From Shimia sp965227725 (GTDB lineage Bacteria > Pseudomonadota > Alphaproteobacteria > Rhodobacterales > Rhodobacteraceae), in assembly GCF_965227725.1 (NCBI RefSeq), contig NZ_CBDDGH010000004.1, forward strand, positions 248,001 through 312,000: 64,000 bases of DNA, read 5' to 3'. The position numbers were made by a program, and so were the translations under genes. Below the pieces are notes generated by a model that was not told the DNA's origin, searched no databases, and saw nothing but the letters and a program-made list of their open reading frames with translations. The first letter of the stretch is position 1. Each line of letters begins with the position of its first letter. Positions 25,725 through 34,263 of the stretch are shown piece after piece.

Positions 25725-25964
25725 TCAAAGGAGCTGTAGGGCAATCCACGGCACCAATGCGAAGACAAAAATCAGCAGCTTGTAGGCGCCAAGCCACTGA
25801 AAGTAGAGCGGCGCCAGGCTGTCTTGGGGCACACCGGTGAGCCGTGCATGCATGGCCGTCACCCGCCCCCGCATCCCATAGATGCCAATGGACGCGACCA
25901 ACAGGAGCGCGACGTGAAGCACAGTCATCCAGCCGAAGAAGCTTGTGAGCATTGCATGGGACAT
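25725..25964 (-). CDS. Small two-helix membrane protein, DUF6868-like
   Basis: 79 residues with hydrophobic segments at about 7-27 and 60-78. The start MLTSFFGWMTVLHVALLL and the end LGAYKLLIFVFALVPWIALQLL resemble the DUF6868 group of short inner-membrane proteins. An AAGGAGG ribosome site lies 6 bases before the ATG. Function unknown; probably cotranscribed with the DUF1244 gene and the upstream N-formylglutamate amidohydrolase. Confidence 0.65.
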   Translation of the reverse strand: MSHAMLTSFFGWMTVLHVALLLVASIGIYGMRGRVTAMHARLTGVPQDSLAPLYFQWLGAYKLLIFVFALVPWIALQLL

Positions 25965-26057
25965 TGTGAGCCTCCTTTGTGGCAGCAGCGTTTCCTTACC
26001 CCAAATATGGTGATGGCAAAGATCTGCAACAAGGGAGACGACACTTAGTGTCAGGCG

Positions 26058-26801
26058 TTAAAGGCCGCTTTCCTCAAGGGTTTCCTGCAGGATCACAGCC
26101 AGCCGTTCCGCCCAGTGGTTTTGCTGCTCAGCTGTTTCAATCTCATCGTTGCGCAACTCGATCAGCGCGTTCAAGCGGCCAGATTGCAGCGCGTGCTGGT
26201 CGATGCTGTCACCGGGCAAATCGCCATCATAAGGCTCGTTGTCGCCAACGGTCAGATCATGCTCTTTGGAAAGGCGCGACAGAAGGGCGTGGCCAAAGCG
26301 GTCTTCGGGTTTGGCATGCAACACGGCGATTTCCCATGGGCGCGGCGCGCGGCCTTTATATTGGGGCGTAAAGCTATGCATGGCGATGATCACAGGGGCC
26401 GTCCGTGCAGCGGCAAGTCCCTCCAGCGCTTCGTGGTAGGGCTTGTAGTGCGCCTCAACCCGGCGGGCGATCTCTGCGTCATTCACATGACGGTTGCCCT
26501 CAATGACGGAGCCATCACACAGCCGCATCACCAGGGTTGGATCATCCATGCCCCGGTTGGGATCAATACAGAGACGTGAGAAATTGGTGCAGATCACCGG
26601 CGCATCAAGCAGCTCTCCCAATCGCAGAGACGTGCCGCGTGCCCCCACATCGTAAGCGATGTGGCGCGCCATATCTTCGGCTGGCAAACCAAGGTCGCCG
26701 CCCGCGATGTCGCTGGGCACATGGTTAGATGCATGGTCACAGGTGATGAGCCAACGCGCGGGGCGATCCGCGCCATAGATAGAAAAAGGAGTGTATGTCA
26801 T
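26058..26801 (-). CDS. N-formylglutamate amidohydrolase family protein
   Basis: 247 residues, FGase family zinc-dependent deformylase. Key segments are LITCDHASNHVP near the N-terminus, SRLCIDPNRGMDDPTL, IAMHSFTPQYKG, and the VGDNEPYDG segment. The classical enzyme finishes histidine breakdown by hydrolysing N-formylglutamate, but no hut genes are near and many family members in this group have unassigned substrates. Divergent from pyk; the ribosome site is weak. Confidence 0.82.
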   Translation of the reverse strand: MTYTPFSIYGADRPARWLITCDHASNHVPSDIAGGDLGLPAEDMARHIAYDVGARGTSLRLGELLDAPVICTNFSRLCIDPNRGMDDPTLVMRLCDGSVIEGNRHVNDAEIARRVEAHYKPYHEALEGLAAARTAPVIIAMHSFTPQYKGRAPRPWEIAVLHAKPEDRFGHALLSRLSKEHDLTVGDNEPYDGDLPGDSIDQHALQSGRLNALIELRNDEIETAEQQNHWAERLAVILQETLEESGL

Positions 26802-26878
26802 GGGCCTGTCATTGCTATTTGCTCTGAGTTAAGAGAGTTCGACCTAAAAAGGAATTCCATAGAGGTAAAACTTGCATT

Positions 26879-26892
26879 TGTTAGCGTTAACA
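26879..26892. promoter_or_regulatory. LacI-family operator upstream of pyk (CceR-like)
   Basis: TGTTAGCGTTAACA is a near-perfect 14-base palindrome with the central CG typical of LacI-family operators. It lies 76 bases upstream of the pyruvate kinase start and overlaps a TTGCAT that could serve as a -35. In Rhodobacterales the LacI-type regulator CceR controls central carbon metabolism through sites of this form; assignment to CceR is inference. Confidence 0.55.
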
Positions 26893-26967
26893 TGTAGCGC
26901 AAACCGCAAGACATCCCGAAACGGAATGACCGCGCGCCCGACAGGCAAAGCCAAAGAAAGACCGATC

Positions 26968-28413
26968 ATGCGACGACTGAGAAACGTGAAAATCGTGGCC
27001 ACTCTGGGCCCATCCTCTGAAACCTATGACATGATCCGCGCCCTGCACGAAGCGGGTGCTGATGTCTTCCGGCTCAACATGAGCCACGGCAGTCACGAAG
27101 AAATCCGCGAAAAGCACCGCATCATCCGTCAGGTGGAAAAAGACCTGCAAAGCCCGATTGCCATTCTGGCCGACCTTCAGGGTCCGAAGCTGCGTGTGGG
27201 CGTTTTTGCCAATGGCGCTGAAGATCTCGAAGAAGGCGCCAAGTTCCGCCTCGATCTGGACGCGGCAGAAGGCGACATCAATCGCGTCTGCCTGCCCCAC
27301 CCGGAAATTTTTGCCGCGCTCAAGCCCGGTGCGAACCTTCTGGTGAATGACGGCAAGATCCGCCTGAAGGTCGAAGACTGCGGTGATGATTTTGCCAATT
27401 GCGTCGTGACCACAGGTGGCACGATCTCCAACCGTAAGGGCGTGAACGTGCCTGACGTGGTGCTGCCGCTGGCCGCGCTGTCAGACAAGGACCGGGACGA
27501 TCTGGAATTTGTCTGCGGTCTTGGCGTGGATTGGTTGGCTCTGTCCTTTGTGCAGCGCCCGGAAGATGTGACCGAGGCACGCGAGCTGGCGCAAGGGCGC
27601 GCAGCGATCCTGTCCAAGATTGAAAAGCCAGCCGCCGTGGAGGCCTTTGACGACATTCTTGCGGTCTCTGACGGGATCATGGTGGCGCGTGGCGACCTTG
27701 GTGTGGAACTGCCAGTCAGCGCCGTGCCTCCGATCCAAAAACGACTGGTGCGGAAGTGCCGCCATGTGGCCAAGCCGGTGATTGTGGCAACTCAGATGCT
27801 GGAAAGCATGATCGACAGCCCGATGCCAACCCGCGCGGAAATCTCGGATGTGGCCACCGCGATCTATGAAGGCTCTGACGCAATCATGTTGTCCGCCGAA
27901 TCGGCGGCAGGCAGCTATCCGATTGAAGCGGTCACCACGATGAACAACGTGGCTGTGGAAGTGGAAAACGATCCGACTTACCGCGAGATCATCGAAGCCA
28001 GCCGCACGCAGCCGCGTTCCGGCGTGGCGGATGCAATTGTGGCTGCAGCCCGTGAGATTGCGGAAACCACGCAGGTGGCCGCGATCTGCTGTTTCAGTCA
28101 ATCGGGCACCACAGCGCTCTTGATTGCGCGGGAACGTCCGCGCGTGCCGATCATCGCCATGACCAGCCTGCGCGGCACCGCGCGGCGTCTGGCCCTGAGC
28201 TGGGGCACCAACTGTGTGATCACATCTAACGTCAGCCGCTTTAAAATGGCGGTTGTGGCCTCGGCCCGCGCCGCGCGCGATCTTGGCTATGCGCAGGAGA
28301 GCGATCAGATCGTTGTGACCGCAGGTCTGCCGTTCAATGTGCCGGGCACAACGAACATTCTGCGCGTGTCCCCCTGTGACGAGCGTTTGATTTTCAACGT
28401 CGAGTCGGAGTAG
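26968..28413 (+). CDS. Pyruvate kinase
   Basis: Converts phosphoenolpyruvate and ADP to pyruvate and ATP. The 481-residue protein has KIVATLGPSS, the substrate region FRLNMSHGSHE, ILADLQGPKLRVG, ILSKIEKP with the catalytic Lys, MVARGDLGVELP and ATQMLESMIDSP. A C-terminal regulatory domain starts near 350. The ATG at 26968 gives the usual MRRLRNVKIVATLGP start; a 32-codon upstream extension is rejected. It is followed by a small conserved membrane gene. Confidence 0.96.
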   Translation: MRRLRNVKIVATLGPSSETYDMIRALHEAGADVFRLNMSHGSHEEIREKHRIIRQVEKDLQSPIAILADLQGPKLRVGVFANGAEDLEEGAKFRLDLDAAEGDINRVCLPHPEIFAALKPGANLLVNDGKIRLKVEDCGDDFANCVVTTGGTISNRKGVNVPDVVLPLAALSDKDRDDLEFVCGLGVDWLALSFVQRPEDVTEARELAQGRAAILSKIEKPAAVEAFDDILAVSDGIMVARGDLGVELPVSAVPPIQKRLVRKCRHVAKPVIVATQMLESMIDSPMPTRAEISDVATAIYEGSDAIMLSAESAAGSYPIEAVTTMNNVAVEVENDPTYREIIEASRTQPRSGVADAIVAAAREIAETTQVAAICCFSQSGTTALLIARERPRVPIIAMTSLRGTARRLALSWGTNCVITSNVSRFKMAVVASARAARDLGYAQESDQIVVTAGLPFNVPGTTNILRVSPCDERLIFNVESE

Positions 28414-28441
28414 CGTCGGCCGGTAACAACCGGACCACAGC

Positions 28442-28666
28442 ATGACCACGGACTATCTGATCACCATCGGGCTTTTGGTTGGGGTGTTTTCCATCCCGGC
28501 CATGATCTCCGCCTATGCGGACGACCGCTTTCCACGCGCGCCGATGGCCGCGTTTGTGCTGTCTGCGGCGGTGATTACGCTGGCCGTGCTGCTTAACCCG
28601 GCGCGCTACAGCTTTGGGGAGTTGCCCAATGTTGTGGTGCGCGTGATTGCCGACATCCTGCACTGA
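28442..28666 (+). CDS. Small conserved membrane protein downstream of pyk
   Basis: 74 residues with two hydrophobic helices (about 5-24 and 33-52) separated by SAYADDRFPRAP, then a short C-terminal amphipathic part. No family name recognised. It begins 28 bases after pyk on the same strand and is likely cotranscribed with it. Confidence 0.65.
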   Translation: MTTDYLITIGLLVGVFSIPAMISAYADDRFPRAPMAAFVLSAAVITLAVLLNPARYSFGELPNVVVRVIADILH

Positions 28667-28721
28667 GGCACCACAAGCTGCTGTCATTGGAACAAACAGC
28701 AGGAAATCGGCGAATTACCCC

Positions 28722-28750
28722 TTGCGCCACAGCAATGAGCGCTCTATACG
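28722..28750 (+). promoter_or_regulatory. Probable promoter of rpmI-rplT
   Basis: TTGCGC (28722-28727) and TATACG (28745-28750) are spaced by exactly 17 bases, 76 bases ahead of the rpmI start. Confidence 0.5.
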
Positions 28751-28826
28751 GCGCCTCTATTCGCGCGACCGGCTGGATGGCATGCCGAGTCGCGTTTGTC
28801 ACCGACCGAATACAAAGGAGACGGAA

Positions 28827-29027
28827 ATGCCTAAGATGAAGACCAAGTCGAGCGCCAAAAAGCGCTTTAAGGTCACTGCCTCTGGCAAAGTGAAAGCCGG
28901 CCAAGCCGGTAAGCGCCACGGCATGATCAAACGCACCAACAAATTCCTGCGTGATGCACGCGGCACCACAACGCTGTCCGCACCGGACGCGAAGATCGTC
29001 AAGGGCTTCATGCCCTACGACCGCTAA
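28827..29027 (+). CDS. 50S ribosomal protein L35
   Basis: 66 residues, very basic. The start MPKMKTKSSAKKRFKVTASGK and the later KRTNKFLRDARG are the L35 signature. An AAAGGAG ribosome site lies 6 bases before the ATG; the longer open frame is rejected. Cotranscribed with rplT 14 bases later; infC is not in front, so this pair has its own promoter. Confidence 0.97.
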   Translation: MPKMKTKSSAKKRFKVTASGKVKAGQAGKRHGMIKRTNKFLRDARGTTTLSAPDAKIVKGFMPYDR

Positions 29028-29041
29028 GAGGAGATTGATAT

Positions 29042-29407
29042 ATGTCCCGCGTTAAAGGTGGTACCGTAACCCACGCCCGTCACAAGAAAGTCGTCAAGGC
29101 CGCAAAAGGCTACTACGGCCGTCGTAAGAACACCTTCAAGGTGGCACGTCAGGCAGTTGACAAGGCGAACCAGTACGCAACTCGTGACCGTAAGAACCGG
29201 AAGCGTAATTTCCGTGCGCTCTGGATCCAGCGTATCAACGCTGCTGTCCGTGCACACGACGAAGCGCTGACCTACTCCCGCTTCATCAACGGCCTGAACC
29301 TGGCTGGCATCGAAGTGGACCGTAAGGTTCTGGCCGACCTGGCCGTGCATGAGCCCGAAGCGTTCACCGCGATCGTGGATCAAGCGAAAGCTGCTCTGGC
29401 TGCGTAA
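29042..29407 (+). CDS. 50S ribosomal protein L20
   Basis: 121 residues. Large-subunit assembly protein with the conserved MSRVKGGTVTHARHKKVVKAAKGYYGRR start, an RKRNFRALWIQRINAAVR central segment and a C-terminal globular part. GAGGAG precedes the ATG. A strong terminator follows 23 bases after the stop. Confidence 0.97.
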   Translation: MSRVKGGTVTHARHKKVVKAAKGYYGRRKNTFKVARQAVDKANQYATRDRKNRKRNFRALWIQRINAAVRAHDEALTYSRFINGLNLAGIEVDRKVLADLAVHEPEAFTAIVDQAKAALAA

Positions 29408-29430
29408 GCCTAGGCAACACCAACTTTAAG

Positions 29431-29463
29431 AGGCTCGGAGCGCAAGCTCCGGGCCTTTTTTAT
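29431..29463 (+). terminator. Terminator of rpmI-rplT
   Basis: AGGCTCGGAGC (29431-29441) and GCTCCGGGCCT (29446-29456) form a stem with a GCAA tetraloop, then seven T. Confidence 0.9.
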
Positions 29464-29641
29464 TTCGGCCTCTCCCCCAGCTGACACATTGGAAACACGG
29501 CCAAAACCGGAACGGATCAGGTCAGCAAGCAGAACATAAGAGAACAAAAGAAAAACAGATTACGATTTATTCACCATTTCAGCCCCAAGATGTCGCCAGC
29601 GGCGTGTGTTGCCGCATGAGTGTTAGTATCTGGAGGTTTTA

Positions 29642-30718
29642 ATGGCGCGTATCAGCGAGCTGCATTTTTCCAATGACTTTACCCATCCGACCGGGGTTGA
29701 GGATTTTATTGAGGTCACGCTGGACCCAAACGAAGACGCCACAGGTTTCATTGTTTCCTGTTATCAGATCGACGGGCACATCGGCACAGAGATGACGCTC
29801 ACCGAAGCTGGCGTTCTGACGTTCATTCACTCGAAGAAAAACACGCAGACCTTTGTGATTTCAGCGTCCCGCTTTCCGGTTCTGTTTGCCCAAGGCACGC
29901 GGGAAACGCGCATCACGGCGGTGGCTCTGACGGATCTTTCGAGCGGCCGCGTGCTCTGTTTCTTTGACACACGCGCAAACTCTGCGCCGGTGGTGGCCGT
30001 GGACGGCGCGGCCGCAGGCGCGATGTCAGGCGGCTCCTCTGCGAGCACATCCTGGGCCAGCCCCGCCCCTTTAGTGTCTGAACAACCAACCGTCCCCGCC
30101 ACCACAGCGCAGGCCACAACCCCAATCGCCAAAATACGCACCACCGGTGGGCTCGCCTGTTTCACGGAAGGCACCCGCATTCGCACCGAAGTGGGGTATC
30201 AGCTGATTGAAACCCTGAAAGAAGGGGATCAGATCTGGACCAGAGACAACGGGCCTCAGCCGATCTTGTGGATCGGAAAGCGCCTTTTGCCTGCGCGGGG
30301 ACAATATGCGCCGGTTCAAATAGCTCATGAAACCTTTGGCGCCTTTAGGCCGCATCTGGTGGCGCCGGATCATCTTGTCTTGCTCACAGGCTGGCGCGCA
30401 GAGCTGCTTTATGGCGAGGAAGAGATCTTGGTGCCCGCCAAGGCCCTGGTCGACAATTGCGATGTGCGCGCAGCAGAGACCGACAAGATCACCTACTATC
30501 ACCTCGCCTTTGAAACGCCTCAGATTGTCAGCGGAGACGGGGTGCTGAGCCAGTGTTTTCACCCCAATGCGCAGGCCAAAGCACTATGCGCGCAGGCAGG
30601 ACGCGCGGAAATGTTTGCGCATTTTCCCGAGCTGGCGACCAAGGTGCATGTCTTTGGGCGCAACCGCCACCCCACCTCAAAGGCGAGCTTAGGCCCACTC
30701 TTGGTGCGCTCTGGTTGA
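29642..30718 (+). CDS. Hint-domain (Hedgehog/intein-type) protein
   Basis: 358 residues. The N-terminal about 140 residues are a beta-rich domain of unknown role, joined by a low-complexity Ala/Ser/Thr linker (about 125-165) to a Hint_2 domain. The Hint start CFTEGTRIRTEVGYQLIETLKEGDQIWTRDNG (near 177) has the nucleophile Cys, and HLVAPDHLVLL and LVPAKALV follow. The terminal block reads FETPQIVSGDGVLSQCFHP where family members usually have a His before the EVV-like strand, so self-cleavage may be altered. GGAGG sits 6 bases before the ATG. Such proteins are typical of Roseobacters. Confidence 0.82.
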   Translation: MARISELHFSNDFTHPTGVEDFIEVTLDPNEDATGFIVSCYQIDGHIGTEMTLTEAGVLTFIHSKKNTQTFVISASRFPVLFAQGTRETRITAVALTDLSSGRVLCFFDTRANSAPVVAVDGAAAGAMSGGSSASTSWASPAPLVSEQPTVPATTAQATTPIAKIRTTGGLACFTEGTRIRTEVGYQLIETLKEGDQIWTRDNGPQPILWIGKRLLPARGQYAPVQIAHETFGAFRPHLVAPDHLVLLTGWRAELLYGEEEILVPAKALVDNCDVRAAETDKITYYHLAFETPQIVSGDGVLSQCFHPNAQAKALCAQAGRAEMFAHFPELATKVHVFGRNRHPTSKASLGPLLVRSG

Positions 30719-30884
30719 TCAAAACAGTTTACGCAGCGTTTTAAGGGCAAAATCAGCCTAAAATGGGGGAAAAGCCATTTCCCCCTCTTTCTGTGAGGCG
30801 TAAGGAGGCGCCGAAATTTGAGTCGGGCCGCCTTCGCTTGTGCCCGGCACCGCAGCCCCGCTGCGCAAACGACACAGGAAGCCT

Positions 30885-32381
30885 ATGGAACCGACATCAA
30901 ACGCCGCCGAAGCCGGAGGCGTCTTCGCCTCTTTTGCCAACTCTCTCGTGACCTCTATCGAAAACGTTGTGAACACCGCCAACGGGATCTTGTGGGGGTA
31001 CCTGCTGATGTATCTGCTCATCGGCAGCGGGCTGTTTTTCACCCTACGCCTCGGCTTTATCCAGTTCACCAACTTTCGCGAACAATTCCGCCTAACCGTG
31101 GCCTCCCGCGGCCAAGACGGCGCGGGCATTTCGCCGTTTCAGGCGCTCGCCGTCAGCCTCGCCTCCCGCATCGGCACCGGCAACCTCGCCGGTGTGGCTG
31201 TGGCGATCTCTCTTGGCGGACCCGGTGCGATCTTCTGGATGTGGATTGTGGCGCTGGTGGGCATGGCGACCTCATTCTCTGAGGCAACGCTGGCGCAGCT
31301 CTACAAAACACGCGGTCCGGACGGCCAGTATCGCGGTGGCCCCGCGTTCTATATCGCGCGCGGACTCAACATGCGCTGGCTTGGTCTGATCTTCTCGATC
31401 TTTCTGGTCTTTGCCTTTGGCCTTGTGGTCAACGGCGTGCAGTCCAACTCCATCGCGCAGGCGATGAACGAAGCCTTCGATCTCCCCAAAACCACCACCG
31501 GCATCCTGCTCGCGATCGCAACAGGTGTGGTCATCTTTGGCGGCATCCGCTCCATCACCCGCGTGGCGGAAGTCTTGGTGCCGTTTATGGCCGGGGCCTA
31601 TATCATTGTAGCACTCTACATCCTGGCAACCAACTTTGCCGAGATCCCCGGCGTATTGCTGCAGATTGTGCGCGGCGCCTTTGGTCTGGAAGAAGCTGCA
31701 GGCGGCGCAGCAGGCGGCATGACCGCAGCGCTTTTGAACGGCGTGAAACGTGGTCTTTTCTCCAATGAAGCGGGCATGGGCTCTGCGCCCAACATCGCGG
31801 CCGCGGCCACCCCAGTGCCAAATCACCCGGCCTCGCAGGGCTTTGTGCAGGCGTTTGGCGTGTTCATCGACACCATTCTTGTCTGTACCGCGACCGCAGT
31901 GATGATCATCGTCTCAGGCGCGCACAAGATGGTGGATGCCGAGGGCAACACGCTGGAAGGCATTGCCATGACCCAACAAGCCGCCGCCGCCTTCCTTGGA
32001 CCATTTGGCGTCTACTTCATCGCTTTTGCGGTTCTGCTGTTCGCTTTCACCACCATCATCGCCTGCTACGGCTACGCGGAGAGCGGCATGGCGTTCCTCA
32101 AGCAGACAAGCAAATCGCGCCTGAACCTCTTGCGGTTGGGTGTGATGCTTGTGGTGTTCTGGGGCGCAGGCCAGTCGGTCGCCGTGGTGTTCAACGCAGC
32201 GGACATGGCGATTGGGATCATGGCCTTGCTGAACCTGTTCGCTCTGGCGCTGCTGTCTCCCATCGTGGTGCGCGTGGCCCGGGACTATCAGGCACAGCGC
32301 AAAGCCGGTAAAACGCCAAACTTCAGCATCTCTGAACACGCCAAAATCGCGCGTGGTGTAGACGCCGACATCTGGAAGTGA
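30885..32381 (+). CDS. Alanine/glycine:cation symporter (AGCS family)
   Basis: 498-residue inner-membrane carrier with about ten membrane segments that imports alanine or glycine with sodium. Family motifs are GLFFTLRLGFIQF, the GTGNLAGVAVAISLGGPGAIFWMW segment near residues 100-125, and KRGLFSNEAGMGSAPNIAAAA in the middle. The start follows AGGAA by 5 bases. A hairpin without T-run follows the stop. It may feed the alanine dehydrogenase encoded 12 kb away. Confidence 0.93.
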   Translation: MEPTSNAAEAGGVFASFANSLVTSIENVVNTANGILWGYLLMYLLIGSGLFFTLRLGFIQFTNFREQFRLTVASRGQDGAGISPFQALAVSLASRIGTGNLAGVAVAISLGGPGAIFWMWIVALVGMATSFSEATLAQLYKTRGPDGQYRGGPAFYIARGLNMRWLGLIFSIFLVFAFGLVVNGVQSNSIAQAMNEAFDLPKTTTGILLAIATGVVIFGGIRSITRVAEVLVPFMAGAYIIVALYILATNFAEIPGVLLQIVRGAFGLEEAAGGAAGGMTAALLNGVKRGLFSNEAGMGSAPNIAAAATPVPNHPASQGFVQAFGVFIDTILVCTATAVMIIVSGAHKMVDAEGNTLEGIAMTQQAAAAFLGPFGVYFIAFAVLLFAFTTIIACYGYAESGMAFLKQTSKSRLNLLRLGVMLVVFWGAGQSVAVVFNAADMAIGIMALLNLFALALLSPIVVRVARDYQAQRKAGKTPNFSISEHAKIARGVDADIWK

Positions 32382-32390
32382 CACCTTCTG

Positions 32391-32414
32391 GCGGGTGCCT
32401 ATCGGGGCACCCGC
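32391..32414 (+). terminator. Hairpin between the AGCS gene and pheS
   Basis: Perfect 9-bp stem GCGGGTGCC/GGCACCCGC with a 6-base loop, 10 bases after the symporter stop. No T-run follows, so it may be a weak or factor-dependent terminator. Confidence 0.5.
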
Positions 32415-32488
32415 GCCTCCGTGCTTGCAATCAACAGGCCTTGTGGTAGGAGGTCTGCGGTATTTTCTTCACTTGGGACGGCCCTGCC

Positions 32489-33559
32489 ATGGACGATCTG
32501 CGCATCAAATATATCGACGCCATTGCCGCAGCTGCGGATGAAGCCGCGCTGGAAGAGCTGCGCCTGCAGGCCGTGGGCAAGAAGGGCGAAGTCAGCCTGA
32601 AAATGCGCGAGCTGGGCAAGATGACCCCGGAAGAGCGTCAGGTGGCTGGCCCCGCGCTGAACGCGCTGAAGAACGAGATCAACTCTGCCCTCGCGGCCAA
32701 GAAGATCGCCCTCGCTGATGCCGCGCTGGATGCACGTCTGGCGACTGAGTGGTTGGACGTGACCCTGCCTGCGCGCAACCGCCGAGTGGGCACCATCCAC
32801 CCAATCAGCCAAGTGACCGAAGAAGTCACCGCGATCTTTGCCGACATGGGTTTTGCCGTGGCCGAAGGCCCGCAGATCGAAACCGATTGGTACAACTTTG
32901 ATGCGTTGAACATCCCCGGCCACCACCCTGCTCGCGCCGAGATGGACACGTTCTACACGCATCGTGCCGAAGGGGACGAGCGCCCGCCACATGTGCTGCG
33001 CACCCATACCAGCCCGGTGCAGATCCGCTCGATGGAGAAAACCGGCGCGCCGATCCGCATCATCTGCCCCGGTCGCGTATACCGCGCGGACTATGACCAG
33101 ACCCACACACCGATGTTCCACCAGGTTGAGGGCCTTGCGATTGGCAAGGACATTTCCATGGCGAACCTGAAATGGGTGCTGGAAGAATTCTTCTCTGCCT
33201 TCTTTGGCACCGAGGTGAAAACCCGCTTCCGCGCGTCGCACTTCCCGTTCACGGAACCTTCTGCCGAGGTGGACATTCAGTGCAGCTGGGAAGGTGGCAC
33301 CGTGAAGGTTGGCGAAGGCGACGATTGGCTCGAAGTGCTGGGGTCCGGCATGGTGCACCCCAAAGTGCTCGAAGCGGGCGGCATTGATCCAAACGAATAT
33401 CAGGGCTTTGCCTTTGGCATCGGCATCGACCGTCTGGCGATGCTGAAATACGGCATTCCCGATCTGCGCGCCTTCTTTGATAGCGATCTGCGTTGGCTAC
33501 GGCACTATGGCTTTGCCAGCCTCGACCAGCCAACGCTGCACGGCGGTTTGACCCGTTGA
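32489..33559 (+). CDS. Phenylalanyl-tRNA synthetase alpha subunit
   Basis: 356 residues. Class II catalytic subunit charging tRNA-Phe. The N-terminal coiled coil is at about 1-90. Class II motif 2 lies around MHTDFYTHR-like EMDTFYTHRAEG and PGRVYRADYDQTHTPMFHQVEG, and motif 3 is at GFAFGIGIDRLAMLKYGIPDLR. The stop codon overlaps the TTG start of the next gene. Unusually, pheT is not adjacent: three unrelated genes (2.47 kb) intervene. Confidence 0.97.
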   Translation: MDDLRIKYIDAIAAAADEAALEELRLQAVGKKGEVSLKMRELGKMTPEERQVAGPALNALKNEINSALAAKKIALADAALDARLATEWLDVTLPARNRRVGTIHPISQVTEEVTAIFADMGFAVAEGPQIETDWYNFDALNIPGHHPARAEMDTFYTHRAEGDERPPHVLRTHTSPVQIRSMEKTGAPIRIICPGRVYRADYDQTHTPMFHQVEGLAIGKDISMANLKWVLEEFFSAFFGTEVKTRFRASHFPFTEPSAEVDIQCSWEGGTVKVGEGDDWLEVLGSGMVHPKVLEAGGIDPNEYQGFAFGIGIDRLAMLKYGIPDLRAFFDSDLRWLRHYGFASLDQPTLHGGLTR

Positions 33560-34215
33560 TCGCGGCTATACCTGACTGGGTCTTCACGCTGGCTCCTTTC
33601 GTAATATTGGCAGGTGAGTGTATGTTCATTTGCTCTTTGTCACCTGGCAAAAGCCTATGGCGAAATCAGGACGCGCTAAAAGAGCGCCTAAAGGCCTACG
33701 CTGAACTCAAAATGCCCCAAATCGCTCGAACGACAGACGACAGGTTGCTCACAGAAGTCGAACACGAAGTCCTATTGGGTACTTTGAAAAAAATAGAAAC
33801 AAAAAGTGCGGTTCTCACAACAGTGATTATTTTTGCCATGGGCGCACTACTCAATGCTGTTTTTAGCACCCCATCTCAACCTAAGGTTCCGAGCATTCAA
33901 CCTGAGGTTCCGAACATGGGCTATGACAATTACGGCTTGTTAACTTGTTGCGCGGCTCTTGGTCTAATATTGCCATTGTGGTTTGCTTTCAAAGGAATAA
34001 GTCATCTTGATACACTCGATAGTCGATGTGGAACCGATAAGAGTGGCCCATTGTCAGCTGTCGCAATGCAACAAGGTCTAATGGATGACCTATTAACCAA
34101 AGAATCCGTTTTTAGGTTCTCTTGGTTTACATGCAGGTTCATCATCATAGCTTACTTCATCTTACTGCTGCTTGATGCGAGTTTTTTGTTCTATGTTGAT
34201 CGCCTGTCCTCTTAA
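33556..34215 (+). CDS. AT-rich hypothetical membrane protein between pheS and pheT
   Basis: 219 residues from a TTG that overlaps the pheS stop (TTGA); a GTGA-type site before ATG 33622 offers a shorter alternative, which would cut the first helix. About four hydrophobic segments (roughly 8-30, 88-107, 128-146, 190-212) surround a cytoplasmic-looking stretch rich in Lys and Glu. No family recognised. Codon use is distinctly richer in A/T (TTA, ATA, AAA, AAT) than all neighbours, which points to recent acquisition. An 8-bp hairpin (34219-34245) follows the stop. Confidence 0.6.
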   Translation: MIAAIPDWVFTLAPFVILAGECMFICSLSPGKSLWRNQDALKERLKAYAELKMPQIARTTDDRLLTEVEHEVLLGTLKKIETKSAVLTTVIIFAMGALLNAVFSTPSQPKVPSIQPEVPNMGYDNYGLLTCCAALGLILPLWFAFKGISHLDTLDSRCGTDKSGPLSAVAMQQGLMDDLLTKESVFRFSWFTCRFIIIAYFILLLLDASFLFYVDRLSS

Positions 34216-34263
34216 TTTGATAGCTTTCAGCTTTAGTAAGCTATCGAAAACTACGCGCGTCAA

